From assembly GCF_001553605.1 (NCBI RefSeq), contig NZ_CP014229.1:2012501-2076500 (forward strand): a DNA stretch of 64,000 nt, written 5' to 3'. Position numbers and translations under genes: made by a program. The DNA comes from Desulfovibrio fairfieldensis (lineage in GTDB: Bacteria > Desulfobacterota > Desulfovibrionia > Desulfovibrionales > Desulfovibrionaceae). The notes under the pieces were generated by a model, which worked only from the letters and a program-made list of their open reading frames with translations, searched no databases and was not told where the DNA came from. Position 1 is the first letter of the stretch; every line of letters starts with the position of its first letter. This document shows, one piece after another, positions 1-9,420 of this stretch.

Positions 1-246
1 AACCGGGCCATGGAAGAGGTGCTCACCCGCCATCAGCCGCCGGTGGTCAAACGGGTACGTGCCAAGTTCTTCTACCTTACCCAGGCCGAAACCGCGCCGC
101 CGACCTTCGTCTTTTTCGTCAGCGACGCCGAGCGCGTGCCCGAAAGCTATACCCGCTACCTGGAACGCGCTTTGCGCAAACTCTTCGGCATCAGCCACGC
201 GCCCATGCGCATCCATCTGCGCTCCAGCCACAAGAAAAAGAGTTGA
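1..246 (+). CDS. der: GTPase Der (EngA), C-terminal fragment
   Basis: The window opens inside this gene, and the frame is open from base 1 to the TGA at 244-246 (81 codons visible). The visible part matches the C-terminal KH-like domain of Der, the double-GTPase ribosome assembly factor that acts on the 50S subunit. Recognisable family features are the 'RHQPPVVKRVRAKFFYLTQ' stretch, then 'PPTFVFFV', the 'SYTRYLERALRK' helix and a basic end (SSHKKKS). Both G domains lie upstream outside the window. The ATG at 10 is internal, not a start. The gene is unrelated to the liv operon that follows about 400 bp later. Confidence 0.9.
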   Translation, partial: NRAMEEVLTRHQPPVVKRVRAKFFYLTQAETAPPTFVFFVSDAERVPESYTRYLERALRKLFGISHAPMRIHLRSSHKKKS

Positions 247-328
247 GCGTCACGCTTTCGCGGAGTGCCCCGAGGCCGGGCATTTTCCGCAAAGCGGCGA
301 AAACAGCCGCTTGCGGGCGCGAAGCGCA

Positions 329-357
329 TTGACAGAATCCGCGCAATAATGCAATAG
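329..357 (+). promoter_or_regulatory. Possible promoter for the liv operon
   Basis: A perfect -35 hexamer TTGACA lies at 329-334. No good -10 sits at ideal spacing (TGCAAT at 350-355 has only 15 bases between). If used, the livJ leader would be about 300 nt and would carry the repeats described for 381-613. This is a weak call made from the -35 alone. Confidence 0.25.
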
Positions 358-380
358 AAAGGCCTTATCTATATGCAGAC

Positions 381-417
381 TGATGACAAACTCCGCTTAC
401 GCGGTGTTTGCGCCGCC
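381..417 (+). repeat. Dispersed repeat family C, copy 1
   Basis: A 37-base segment beginning TGATGACAAACTCCGC forms a small hairpin around 'CCGCTTACGCGG'. It recurs with a few changes at 45372-45407, where the hairpin arms are longer (AACCCCGCG/CGCGGGGTT). This copy lies in the der-livJ gap; the other lies in the gap before the receiver-kinase gene. Confidence 0.6.
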
Positions 418-570
418 ATCGGCTCGTTTTCAGGAAAACTTGCCGGGCGGAAAGGCACAAAAATCAGTCGCTGCGTTGCGGCCTGTTTCCCTAAGCCGCG
501 TTGCGGCTAAGGGAGAATGCCCGGCTGCCGGGTACCCTTCGGGCAGCTGACGCACGGCAACGCCGTGACC

Positions 571-613
571 CGCTTCTGATTTTTGGTCGCGTTGACTTTG
601 TCAACGCTCTTAT
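571..613 (+). repeat. Dispersed repeat family D, copy 1, upstream of livJ
   Basis: This segment contains TTTTGGTCGCGTTGAC followed by TTTGTCAACGCT, a hairpin with the arms GCGTTGAC/GTCAACGC. A matching element sits at 41478-41520, 62 bases before the next exported-protein gene. Here it ends 45 bases before the livJ start. Together with 381-417 it accounts for most of the 411-base der-livJ gap. The rest holds further small inverted repeats (CCCTAAGCCGC near 490-515; GCGGAGCG/CGCTCCGC near 615-630). Confidence 0.55.
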
Positions 614-657
614 GCGGAGCGCGCTCCGCACGCACATTTTTTCCGGAGGAGGGGCAG

Positions 658-1788
658 ATGAAAAGAGGCATGACCTTGCTTGCGGCAATGGCTTTCTGCG
701 TGGCGATGACCGCGCCCGCGCTGGCTGCGGATCCCATTAAAATCGGCGTCCAGGGCGCCCATTCCGGCGATCTGGCCTCCTACGGCGTGCCCAGCCTGAA
801 CGCCGCCAAACTCGTCATTGACGACGCCAACGCCGCGGGCGGCGTGCTCGGCGGGAAGGTGGAAGTGGTCTCCCAGGACGACCAGTGCAAGCCTGAAATG
901 GCGACCAACGCGGCCACCAAGCTGATTTCCGACAAAGTCGCCGTGGTCATCGGCCCCATCTGTTCCGGCCCCACCAAGGCCGCCCTGCCCCTGTTCCAGG
1001 ACGCCAATCTTATCGCCGTGTCCCCCACGGCCACCACGCCCGGCCTGACCGAAGACGGCAAACATCCGCTCTTCTTCCGCACCGTGGCCAACGACAACGC
1101 CCAGGCCCGGCTGACCAGCGACTTCATGCTCAACAAGTTGAAGGCCAAAAAAGTCGCCTACCTGCATGACAACGGCGACTACGGCAAGGGTTTTGCCGAC
1201 AACAACCGCGTGTTCATGGAAAAGGGCGGCGCGGAAACCGTGCTTTTTGAAGCCGTTACCCCTGACGCCGTGGACTTCTCCGCCGTGGTGCGCAAACTGC
1301 GCCGCGCCAAGCCCGACATCGTGGTTTTCGGCGGCTACCAGCCCGTGGCTTCCAAGCTGATCCAACAGATGCGCCGCGACCGCCTGACGACCCCGTTCAT
1401 CGGCCCCGACGGCGTGAAGGACGAGACCTTCCTTAAAATGACCGGCAAGGACAGCGAAGGCGTATATGCCTCCTATCCCAAGGACACCAGCACCCTGCCC
1501 GAATACAAGAAGGCGCGTGAGGCCCACGTCAAGGCTTACGGCAGCGAGCCCGGCTTCGGTTACTATAACGCCTATGCCGCCGCCCAGTGCCTGCTGGCCG
1601 CCATTGAAAAGGCGGGCGGCACGGATACGGCCAAAATCAAGGAAGTCTTGCGCACCAACCCGGTGGACACCCCGCTGGGCAAGATCAGCTTCAACGAAAA
1701 GGGTGACGCCGCCGGCATGGCGCTCTCCGTCTATCAGGTCAAAAACGGCAAGTTCGTGGAGCTGGACCACAGCCTCACGCTTCAGTAG
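658..1788 (+). CDS. livJ: Branched-chain amino acid ABC transporter, periplasmic binding protein
   Basis: This is a periplasmic leucine/isoleucine/valine-binding protein of 376 aa, normal for the LivJ/LivK family. Residues 1-23 form a signal peptide (MKRGMTLLAAM... ending ALA-ADP). The mature chain starts 'DPIKIGVQGAHSGDLASYG' and carries typical type I binding-fold segments ('VVIGPICSGPTKAALP', 'AVSPTATTPGLT', 'VAYLHDNGDYGKG'). The ATG at 658 follows a strong GGAGGAGGGG site. Upstream in-frame TTG starts were rejected because they would bury the signal peptide. It is first in livJHMGF, and the hairpin just downstream probably lowers expression of the membrane and ATPase genes relative to this one. 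Confidence 0.93.
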   Translation: MKRGMTLLAAMAFCVAMTAPALAADPIKIGVQGAHSGDLASYGVPSLNAAKLVIDDANAAGGVLGGKVEVVSQDDQCKPEMATNAATKLISDKVAVVIGPICSGPTKAALPLFQDANLIAVSPTATTPGLTEDGKHPLFFRTVANDNAQARLTSDFMLNKLKAKKVAYLHDNGDYGKGFADNNRVFMEKGGAETVLFEAVTPDAVDFSAVVRKLRRAKPDIVVFGGYQPVASKLIQQMRRDRLTTPFIGPDGVKDETFLKMTGKDSEGVYASYPKDTSTLPEYKKAREAHVKAYGSEPGFGYYNAYAAAQCLLAAIEKAGGTDTAKIKEVLRTNPVDTPLGKISFNEKGDAAGMALSVYQVKNGKFVELDHSLTLQ

Positions 1789-1794
1789 CACTGG

Positions 1795-1825
1795 CGGGGG
1801 CGCGGGACGCCGCGCCCCCTTTTCC
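1795..1825 (+). terminator. GC-rich hairpin between livJ and livH (attenuator)
   Basis: The stem GGGGGCGCGG/CCGCGCCCCC is followed by CTTTTCC, directly after the livJ stop. Hairpins here in transporter operons usually give partial termination or 3' end protection, so that the binding protein is made in excess. The rest of the gap to 1976 shows no gene. Confidence 0.6.
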
Positions 1826-1976
1826 GCCCCGCGGCGGCGCGGCAGCCTCAGGTCTGCTCTTGCGCCCGCCGCGTGCGGCGCTTGCGCGCGGGGATGATGC
1901 CTGCGCGCGCATCAGCATTCACCAGGCAGCCGGCAGGCCGGTAATCTGGCGGGCCCATGCCCGCGCGCGGGAAAGC

Positions 1977-2885
1977 ATGGACATCCAATTTTTCATAGAG
2001 CTCTTTTTCGGCGGGCTGACCAGGGGCAGCATCTACGCGCTGATTGCTCTGGGCTATACTCTGGTATACGGCATCATCGAGCTCATCAACTTCGCCCACG
2101 GTGAAATCTATATGCTCGGCGCATTTACGGCCCTGCTGGTGGCCGGTGTTCTGGGCGTCTACGGCTTCCCGGCCGCAGGCATCCTGATCATAGCCGCGCT
2201 GGCCGCTGTGATCTGGTGCGCGGCCTACGGCTTCACCCTGGAAAAAGTGGCCTACAAGCCCCTGCGCGGCGCGCCGCGCCTTTCCCCGCTGATTTCAGCC
2301 ATCGGCATGTCCATTTTTCTGCAGAACTACGTGCTGCTGGCTCAGACCTCCGACTTTGTGCCCTTTCCCCGCCTGTTGCCGGAAATGGAATTTCTGGAAT
2401 ACGTCAACTACGTCATGGGCCCCAGCGACTTTCTGATTCTGCTGGTCAGCACCCTGGCCATGGTGGCGCTGTCGCTCTTCATCCGCTTCACGCGCATGGG
2501 CAAAGCCATGCGGGCCACGGCCCAGAACCGCAAAATGGCCCTGCTGCTGGGCATCAACGCCGACTGGATCATTTCCCTGACCTTCATCATCGGTTCGGGA
2601 CTGGCCGCGTTGGGCGGCGTGCTGATCGCCTCGCACATGGGCCAGGTCAACTTCGGCATCGGCTTCCTCGCCGGGCTCAAGGCCTTTACCGCGGCGGTGC
2701 TCGGCGGCATCGGCTCCATCCCCGGGGCCATGGTGGGCGGCCTTGTGCTGGGCTTGGCCGAGAGCTTCACCACCGGCTATTTCTCCGGCAACTACGAGGA
2801 TATTCTGGCCTTCGGCATTCTGATCCTGATTCTGATTTTCCGCCCCGACGGCATTCTGGGCAAAGCCAAGGTACAGAAGGTGTAG
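1977..2885 (+). CDS. livH: Branched-chain amino acid ABC transporter permease LivH
   Basis: This is an inner-membrane permease of 302 aa with about eight hydrophobic segments, the usual LivH size. The family N-terminus is present ('GGLTRGSIYALIALGYTLVYG', then 'INFAHGEIYMLGA'). Near the C-terminus lies the EAA-like cytoplasmic loop 'GLKAFTAAVLGGIGSIPGA'. The ATG at 1977 gives this standard start; the reading frame extends upstream to 1860 but that part is non-homologous and Arg/Ala-rich. LivH pairs with LivM to form the channel through which substrate from LivJ is moved. Two bases separate it from livM. Confidence 0.93.
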   Translation: MDIQFFIELFFGGLTRGSIYALIALGYTLVYGIIELINFAHGEIYMLGAFTALLVAGVLGVYGFPAAGILIIAALAAVIWCAAYGFTLEKVAYKPLRGAPRLSPLISAIGMSIFLQNYVLLAQTSDFVPFPRLLPEMEFLEYVNYVMGPSDFLILLVSTLAMVALSLFIRFTRMGKAMRATAQNRKMALLLGINADWIISLTFIIGSGLAALGGVLIASHMGQVNFGIGFLAGLKAFTAAVLGGIGSIPGAMVGGLVLGLAESFTTGYFSGNYEDILAFGILILILIFRPDGILGKAKVQKV

Positions 2886-2887
2886 CC

Positions 2888-4104
<1,217 letters not shown>

Positions 4105-4108
<4 letters not shown>

Positions 4109-4890
4109 CGCCGGTTCTGGAAGTTTCGGGTCTTTCCCAGGATTTCGGCGGGCTGCGCGCCTTGAGCGATCTGGACCTGCATGTGGACGCCAATGAGATC
4201 GTGGCCCTGATCGGCCCCAACGGCGCGGGCAAGACCACATTTTTCAACTGCGTCACCGGCATCTACACGCCTACCGAAGGCAAGATGTATCTCTATGACG
4301 CCGACGCCGAAAAACATCTGCTCAACGGCAAGAAACCGCACAAGATCACGGCCATGGGCATGGCCCGCACGTTCCAGAACATCCGCCTGTTCAGCGACAT
4401 GACCGTGCTGGAAAACGTCATGGTGGGCCGCCACTGCCGCACCCGCGCGGGCATCTGGGGCGCGCTGTCGCGCAACGGGCGAACCCGCCGCGAAGAGCAG
4501 GAAAGCATCGACATCAGCTATGCCCTGCTGGAAAGCCTGCATTTGCAGGATCTCTGGAATGAACGGGCCCGCAACCTGGCTTACGGCGCGCAACGCCGCC
4601 TGGAGATCGCCCGCGCCCTGGCGACCGAACCGCGCATGCTGCTCTTGGACGAACCGGCCGCAGGCATGAACCCCCAGGAAACCCACGAACTGGAAATTCT
4701 GGTGCGCGGCATCCGCGACGCCCGCAACCTTTCCATTTTGCTCATCGAGCACGACATGAGTATGGTCATGTCTCTTTCAGACCGCATCTACGTCATGGAA
4801 TACGGTTCCTGCATCGCCTCGGGCAAGCCCGGGGAAGTGCGCGCCAACCCGCGCGTGATCAAGGCCTATTTGGGAGAAAGCGATGCTTGA
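4105..4890 (+). CDS. livG: Branched-chain amino acid ABC transporter ATP-binding protein LivG
   Basis: This is a cytoplasmic ATPase of 261 aa that powers the LivHM channel. The Walker A motif is GPNGAGKTT at residues 37-45. The signature motif has the LivG-type form 'LAYGAQRRLEIARAL' instead of LSGGQ. Walker B is 'MLLLDEPAAGMN', followed by the 'LLIEHDMSMVMSLSDRIYVM' H-loop region. The length and the insert after Walker A (near residues 55-75) fit LivG rather than the shorter LivF. It starts inside the livM stop codon and overlaps livF by eight bases. Confidence 0.95.
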
Positions 4891-5587
4891 ACTCCGCAAT
4901 GTGGACACCTATTACGGCAACATTCAGGCCCTGCGCGACGTTTCCCTGCGCGTGAACGACGGCGAGATCGTCACCCTGATCGGCGCCAACGGCGCGGGCA
5001 AATCCACGACCCTGATGACCGTCTGCGGCATCAACAGGCCGCGCCAGGGTGAAATTCTCTGGAACGGCATGCCCATCCACGAGCTGCCGCCGCATGAAAT
5101 CGTCTCCATGGGCATTTCCCAAGTGCCGGAAGGCCGCCTGATCTTCCCGGACCTCAGCGTGCGCGAAAATCTGGATCTCGGCGCGTTTCTGCGCCGGGAC
5201 AGCCAGGGCGTCAAAGATGACATGGACTACGTGTTCAGCCTCTTCCCCATTCTGGCCGAACGCCGTCGCCAAGCCGGGGGCACCCTGTCCGGCGGCGAGC
5301 AGCAGATGCTGGCTATCAGCCGCGCGCTCATGGGCCGGCCCAAGCTGCTCCTGCTGGACGAGCCCTCCCTGGGTCTCGCGCCCATCATCATCCAGCAGAT
5401 TTTTGCCATCATCCGCAAAGTCAATGCGGACGGCACCACGGTCTTTCTGGTGGAACAGAACGCCAATCAGGCCCTGCGCGTCGCCCACCGCGGCTATGTG
5501 ATGGAAAACGGCCGCGTCGTCATGGAAGATACGGCCGCCAATCTTCTGCAAAGCGATGAAGTGCGTAGCGCCTATCTCGGCGTATAA
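4883..5587 (+). CDS. livF: Branched-chain amino acid ABC transporter ATP-binding protein LivF
   Basis: This is the second ATPase of the transporter, 234 aa, the standard LivF size. Walker A is GANGAGKST, the signature is 'LSGGEQQMLAISRALM', and Walker B is 'LLLLDEPSLGLAP', with 'FLVEQNANQALRVAHRGYVM' as the H-loop. The start at 4883 overlaps the end of livG and is preceded by GGGAGAAAGCG. It ends the livJHMGF operon. Only 15 bases separate it from the convergent PNPOx-fold gene, with no clear T-rich terminator between. Confidence 0.95.
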   Translation: MLELRNVDTYYGNIQALRDVSLRVNDGEIVTLIGANGAGKSTTLMTVCGINRPRQGEILWNGMPIHELPPHEIVSMGISQVPEGRLIFPDLSVRENLDLGAFLRRDSQGVKDDMDYVFSLFPILAERRRQAGGTLSGGEQQMLAISRALMGRPKLLLLDEPSLGLAPIIIQQIFAIIRKVNADGTTVFLVEQNANQALRVAHRGYVMENGRVVMEDTAANLLQSDEVRSAYLGV

Positions 5588-5602
5588 TCCGCCGGGCGAC
5601 AC

Positions 5603-6049
5603 TCAGGCCAATGCAAAATCCTCTGATCTGAACTTGCTGTAGAAGCGTCCGGACTCGGCGGTGAAACGCAATACGCAATAATCCGGATCAAGCAGGCCCA
5701 GGGGATAATAAAGCGTGTCGCCCTCGCGCCAGATCGCGGATTTGCTCTCCAGATCCTCCAGCACCCCCATCCTGCCACGGAACATCACGCCCCGGAAAAA
5801 ACGCCGGTCGCAGAAATAGACGCAAGCCTGCGGATTATGGCGGTATTGCCGCACGCGCAGTGACGAGGCATTGGTGGTGAAGTAGAAAACCCGCAGGCCT
5901 TCCCGTTGGCGAGGGGCCAGCATGGCCTTTATATTGGGAAAGCCGTCGTCATCCAGGGAGCCGATGAAGGCAGTACTTTGCCTGTCGATAAATTTGCCCA
6001 AGGTCTGCTCGGGATTTTTCACGTTCGCCTCCCAGACAGGGTTAAACAT
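5603..6049 (-). CDS. Pyridoxamine 5'-phosphate oxidase-fold (flavin-binding) family protein
   Basis: This 148-aa protein has the split-barrel fold of the general-stress-protein-26 / PNPOx-like family. Family features are an early strand pair 'TAFIGSLDDDGFPNIKAMLA', then 'LRVFYFTTNASSLRVRQYRHNP' and 'VCLRFTAESGRFYS'-like strands near the end ('YCVLRFTAESGRFYSKF'). Such proteins usually bind FMN or F420 and reduce small molecules, or serve in stress responses. The exact substrate cannot be read from sequence, and the true vitamin B6 enzyme (pdxH) is longer. No strong ribosome site precedes the ATG at 6049. It lies on the same strand as the glycosyltransferase gene upstream. Confidence 0.75.
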   Translation of the reverse strand: MFNPVWEANVKNPEQTLGKFIDRQSTAFIGSLDDDGFPNIKAMLAPRQREGLRVFYFTTNASSLRVRQYRHNPQACVYFCDRRFFRGVMFRGRMGVLEDLESKSAIWREGDTLYYPLGLLDPDYCVLRFTAESGRFYSKFRSEDFALA

Positions 6050-6100
6050 CGGACAAGGCGTTACAACTCCGCTCAGCGGTGGAAGGCCGGAAGCAGACCA

Positions 6101-6126
6101 ATTTAAGAATTGGCACTCTCAAGGTT
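6101..6126. repeat. Dispersed repeat family A hairpin, partial copy
   Basis: AATTTAAGAATTGGCACTCTCAAGG resembles the hairpins at 8488-8511 and 52072-52096 (core TTTGAGAAT...ACTCTCAAAG). This copy has lost part of its arm complementarity. It lies in the 83-base gap between two minus-strand genes. Confidence 0.45.
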
Positions 6127-6132
6127 ATTGCT

Positions 6133-7218
6133 CTATCCCTCCAGTACGGCCGGAGCGCCCTGCAGCGGCAGATTGCCGTGGCGGATGAAGTGGTCCACCA
6201 GGCCGAAAACCAGCTCGTTGCCGCAGAAGTTTCCCGCCGCGATGGCCGCTTTGAACTCCGGCAGCCGGGCTTCGAAGCGCCGCAGCAATTCCGGCTCCAG
6301 GCTGAGCATGTCCGCCCGCATGCCGTAGTTCAGGCGTTCCACATAGAGGGCGTTGAAACGCTGCTCCACCATGGCCTTGAGCGGCAGGGTCAGGATGGGT
6401 TTGCCCAGATGCAGCGCCTCGCTCATCAGGGTGTGCCCGCCGCCCTGGATCACGTAGGAGCAGCCCTCCAGCAGCCGCAAAAATCCCTCTTCGCTCTTGC
6501 GCATAAAAATTACATTGCCCTCGCGGCCTTCCGCACGGCCATAGCCGTAAACATAACAGATTTTGTCCGTGGCCGCGCGCAGAAAGTCCACCAGCTTCCG
6601 GTGAGTGGAATTGCTCTGATAGACCAGCACATGCCCTTCGTCGCGGGGATGGAGAGCCAGCACGCTGTCGCGCAGAATGGGCGGAGCCACGCGTGCCTTA
6701 TAGCGCGGGAGCACGGGCGGCGCGTAAAAGGAAATGATCAGGTTTTCCGCCGTGGGCCGGAACAGATAACGCGGAGTCAGGCCCTGCACGAAACTGTCCC
6801 ACCACATATCCGGCGGCAGATTGTGGCGGCAGCAGGTGATGATGTGCTGATGGTCCAGCGTCAGACAGGGCAGGCCCGCCTCTTCGGCGGCGCGCGGCAC
6901 GAAATACTCCAGGTCGGTCATGCAGACGTCGGGCTTGAACTCGTCCATGAGCCGGAGCACCCGGTCGATATAACGTCGCCGGTGCCAAAGCAGAGGCACG
7001 GCACGGGTGACGGTGGCCCCCAGATCCACCTTGTAGTTCTTGAACACCGTGCCCAGATTGGGCAGGCGCCGGACAGGAAATTCCGGCTCCAGGATTTTCG
7101 GGGCGTCATCGTCGGCCACAAAGAGAAATTCATGGCCGGAAAGCCGACGGGCAATGGTCAGGCCCCGCATGGCGTGCCCATGCCCGGTGCCGTGAATGCC
7201 GTAAAGTACGCGCGCCAT
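6133..7218 (-). CDS. Glycosyltransferase, GT-B fold, MJ1255-like family
   Basis: This 361-aa protein has a GT-B architecture. The N-terminal nucleotide-binding loop is 'MARVLYGIHGTGHGHAMRG', with the HGxGHxxR pattern of the MJ1255/VC2487-like family. The C-terminal donor-binding half has 'YVIQGGGHTLMSEALHLGKP' followed by 'LPLKAMVEQRFNALYVERL', comparable to UDP-sugar-binding motifs of GT1/GT28 enzymes. No membrane segment or signal is seen, so it is probably cytoplasmic or peripheral. The ATG at 7218 follows AAGGAG. It is divergent from the family-2 glycosyltransferase at 7385, which suggests a shared role in glycan or envelope polysaccharide synthesis. The sugar is unknown. Confidence 0.8.
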   Translation of the reverse strand: MARVLYGIHGTGHGHAMRGLTIARRLSGHEFLFVADDDAPKILEPEFPVRRLPNLGTVFKNYKVDLGATVTRAVPLLWHRRRYIDRVLRLMDEFKPDVCMTDLEYFVPRAAEEAGLPCLTLDHQHIITCCRHNLPPDMWWDSFVQGLTPRYLFRPTAENLIISFYAPPVLPRYKARVAPPILRDSVLALHPRDEGHVLVYQSNSTHRKLVDFLRAATDKICYVYGYGRAEGREGNVIFMRKSEEGFLRLLEGCSYVIQGGGHTLMSEALHLGKPILTLPLKAMVEQRFNALYVERLNYGMRADMLSLEPELLRRFEARLPEFKAAIAAGNFCGNELVFGLVDHFIRHGNLPLQGAPAVLEG

Positions 7219-7384
7219 GGTGCTCCTTTCTGTCGGATTTCGCGCGCAAGCCTACCAACGCGCCACAATCCAGTCAATGCGCTTCACGCGAGCATGCGCC
7301 CTTGACGCCTGCGGGCCTTCTTTCTACCATTTACGCTAACAGGCTTGAACGGCGCGCACAGCATGCGCTCGCAAAGGAGCAATA

Positions 7385-8407
7385 ATGGAGCAGGACTTCC
7401 AGAGCCATCCGTCCGACGTCGCGCCGGTCTGCAACGTGACCATTCCGGTATTCAACCGCCCCGGCGCCACGCGGGAGACACTCCTTGCCCTGCGCCGGAC
7501 CTCGCAGGAAGTGCCCTTTGACATCACAGTGGTGGACAACGGCAGCGATCCGGCCCTGGTCGACACGCTTCTGGAATTCCGGGAGCGCGGCGTCATCGAC
7601 CATCTTTTCCTCCTGCCCCGCAACATGGGCGTGGCCTGCGCCGCCAATGTGGGCTGGGAACTGGTGCCCGCGCCCATCTATATGAAGCTGGACAATGACA
7701 CGGCCATGCGCCGGACGCGCTGGCTGCCCGGCTTGCTGGCACTCTGGCGGCACGGCAGGCCGCAATCCAATCTGGGCGGAGCCTTCAATCTGGACATGCT
7801 GCGCCGCCATCCCGGCGCGACAGCCACGCCGGAAGGCATGCTGGGCGTGTGCCCCGGCAATCTGCCGGGCCAAGCCGTGCTGATCCCCAAAGCGGTTTCG
7901 GACGAACTGGGTTTCTGGAACGAGGAATACGGCCTTTACGGCGGCGAAGACGGCGATTACGGCCTGCGCATGAGCTGCGCGGGCTTTCCGCAGTATTACT
8001 ACCACGGTCCGGATTATTTCGAAAATCTGCCCGAAGAGGACGCGCAGACTACCTACGCCGCCAGGGGTATCGACAAGCGGCGGCTGCATCGGGAGTTGGT
8101 GGTCACGGACAATCTGCTGCCGGGCAAACTCTTTCTGAACAAAATCCTCTATGCCTCGGGTGTGCGCTCGTTGAGACCCATGCGCCGCTATGAAATTCTC
8201 GATATTGCCGACGGCTGCCGGGTCAGTGTGGCCGAACGCAGGGAATACCGGGAATTCCGGCGGGATCTGGCTCCGCATCTGGCCGCCGTAAACCGCAGCT
8301 TCAAGGAACATCTCATGTCCTTCCGGCCGGGTCCGGCCACGGCGCAGGCCCTCAAAGCCGGTCTGGCGCGGCACGGCCAGGATGGCCGGTCCGGCGGCGC
8401 GCCTTGA
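7385..8407 (+). CDS. Family 2 glycosyltransferase
   Basis: This is a 340-aa GT-A enzyme. Near the start, 'VTIPVFNRPGATRETLLALR' and 'ITVVDNGSDPALVDTL' form the nucleotide-sugar site. 'PIYMKLDNDTAMRRTRWLPG' carries the DxD-like metal motif (DND). The sequence 'WNEEYGLYGGEDGDYGLRM' supplies the acidic catalytic-base region (GEDGDY). No membrane helix is seen. The start has a clear AAGGAG site six bases upstream. It is divergent from the GT-B gene, with a 166-base promoter gap between. The acceptor and sugar are not predictable. Confidence 0.85.
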   Translation: MEQDFQSHPSDVAPVCNVTIPVFNRPGATRETLLALRRTSQEVPFDITVVDNGSDPALVDTLLEFRERGVIDHLFLLPRNMGVACAANVGWELVPAPIYMKLDNDTAMRRTRWLPGLLALWRHGRPQSNLGGAFNLDMLRRHPGATATPEGMLGVCPGNLPGQAVLIPKAVSDELGFWNEEYGLYGGEDGDYGLRMSCAGFPQYYYHGPDYFENLPEEDAQTTYAARGIDKRRLHRELVVTDNLLPGKLFLNKILYASGVRSLRPMRRYEILDIADGCRVSVAERREYREFRRDLAPHLAAVNRSFKEHLMSFRPGPATAQALKAGLARHGQDGRSGGAP

Positions 8408-8487
8408 ACACAGGACCGCGACTGTCCCGAGAGGCGGTTCCGCCGCTTGCCCTCGGCGGGCGAATCCGGCATACTAGAGTAGATAAG

Positions 8488-8511
8488 CTTTGAGAATGTG
8501 CATTTTCAAAG
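8488..8511. repeat. Dispersed repeat family A hairpin, copy 1
   Basis: CTTTGAGAATG/CATTTTCAAAG are 11-base arms with one mismatch and a two-base loop. Related hairpins occur at 6101-6126 and 52072-52096. It is followed at 8542-8573 by the block TGCTGTCGTCATCCGTAAGG, which recurs near 36335-36365 and 52124-52140. Confidence 0.6.
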
Positions 8512-8587
8512 TTTTTAAGACGTTCACTTCGGCGCTTAGTTATGCTGTCGTCATCCGTAAGGCGGCATAGCCGTCAACGAGCCGCCA

Positions 8588-8613
8588 GAGCAATTCCACT
8601 TTGAAATTGCTCT
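8588..8613. repeat. AGAGCAATT inverted repeat
   Basis: AGAGCAATT...AAATTGCTCT is a near-perfect inverted repeat just upstream of the TPR gene. It follows the family A block and could act as a terminator-like hairpin or be part of the same composite repeat. Confidence 0.45.
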
Positions 8614-8642
8614 AATGAAAAAGGTCATTACGAAAATCCGTC

Positions 8643-9233
8643 ATGAACGCACGTAAAATCCGTGAAAATCTGGGCCGTGCCAAGGCCAGCTGTCAGCGCC
8701 GCGACTTCCCGCGCGCCGTGTATCTGACCATCGCCGCCTTCAAGGAACTGGGCGGGCAGACCGCGCCCACGGACCTGCGCGGCGATTTCCGCAACGCCCT
8801 GACCGTGCTGACTTCGGATCCCCAGTATAAAAAAGAGTGCGGCCAGCCCCTGAACTACCAGCCGGGCAAAGAACGCGAGCTGCTCATCTTTTTCATCAAA
8901 CTGTACAAGGAGTTGCGGGGCCAGGAAAACCAGGAGGATTACGAAACCACCCTCCAGCGCAAGCTCAATCTGGACCGCTGCATCAAGGAGGGCAAGCTGC
9001 TCCTGAACCAGGGCAAGGGCTCCGAAGCCGACGCCAGCTTTGCCGAGGCCCTCAAATACTATAAAAACGAATTTTCCGTCTTTTCCATGATGGCCAAAGC
9101 CATGCTGGAAGCGGGCGAATATGTCCGCGCCTTGGGGCATGTACGCAAAGGCCTCAAGGAACGCCCCGAAGACGCGGAATTGCTCCAACTGGCCGAGGAA
9201 TGCCTGCGTCTGCGGGCCCAAGCCGGCAGATAG
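8643..9233 (+). CDS. Tetratricopeptide-like protein of unknown function
   Basis: This soluble protein of 196 aa is almost entirely helical and lacks a signal peptide. The C-terminal half (about residues 115-196) shows TPR-like helix pairs: 'CIKEGKLLLNQGKGSEADASF', then 'MLEAGEYVRALGHVRKGL' and 'LQLAEECLRLR'. The N-terminal half (KIRENLGRAKASCQRRDFPR) may be another degenerate pair. Such proteins act as scaffolds. No partner is identifiable, but it directly precedes the SbcD/YhaO-like gene, 187 bases away on the same strand, so a link is possible. The ribosome site is weak. Confidence 0.7.
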   Translation: MNARKIRENLGRAKASCQRRDFPRAVYLTIAAFKELGGQTAPTDLRGDFRNALTVLTSDPQYKKECGQPLNYQPGKERELLIFFIKLYKELRGQENQEDYETTLQRKLNLDRCIKEGKLLLNQGKGSEADASFAEALKYYKNEFSVFSMMAKAMLEAGEYVRALGHVRKGLKERPEDAELLQLAEECLRLRAQAGR

Positions 9234-9420
9234 CCCGTCCCGTCATCCCCCTTTCTTCTCCCACCGTTACAGCGAACTATTTTCCGTCATTGAAATATTC
9301 CGGAAAAATTCCGGGCAGATGGCCGTCGCGCTTGTCATAATGCTTGAAAAAGTCTAGATTTTTCACCGCTATTACTCCCTGCATACGACCTTTTCATCAT
9401 CCGCAAGCGAGGCTTTGCGC

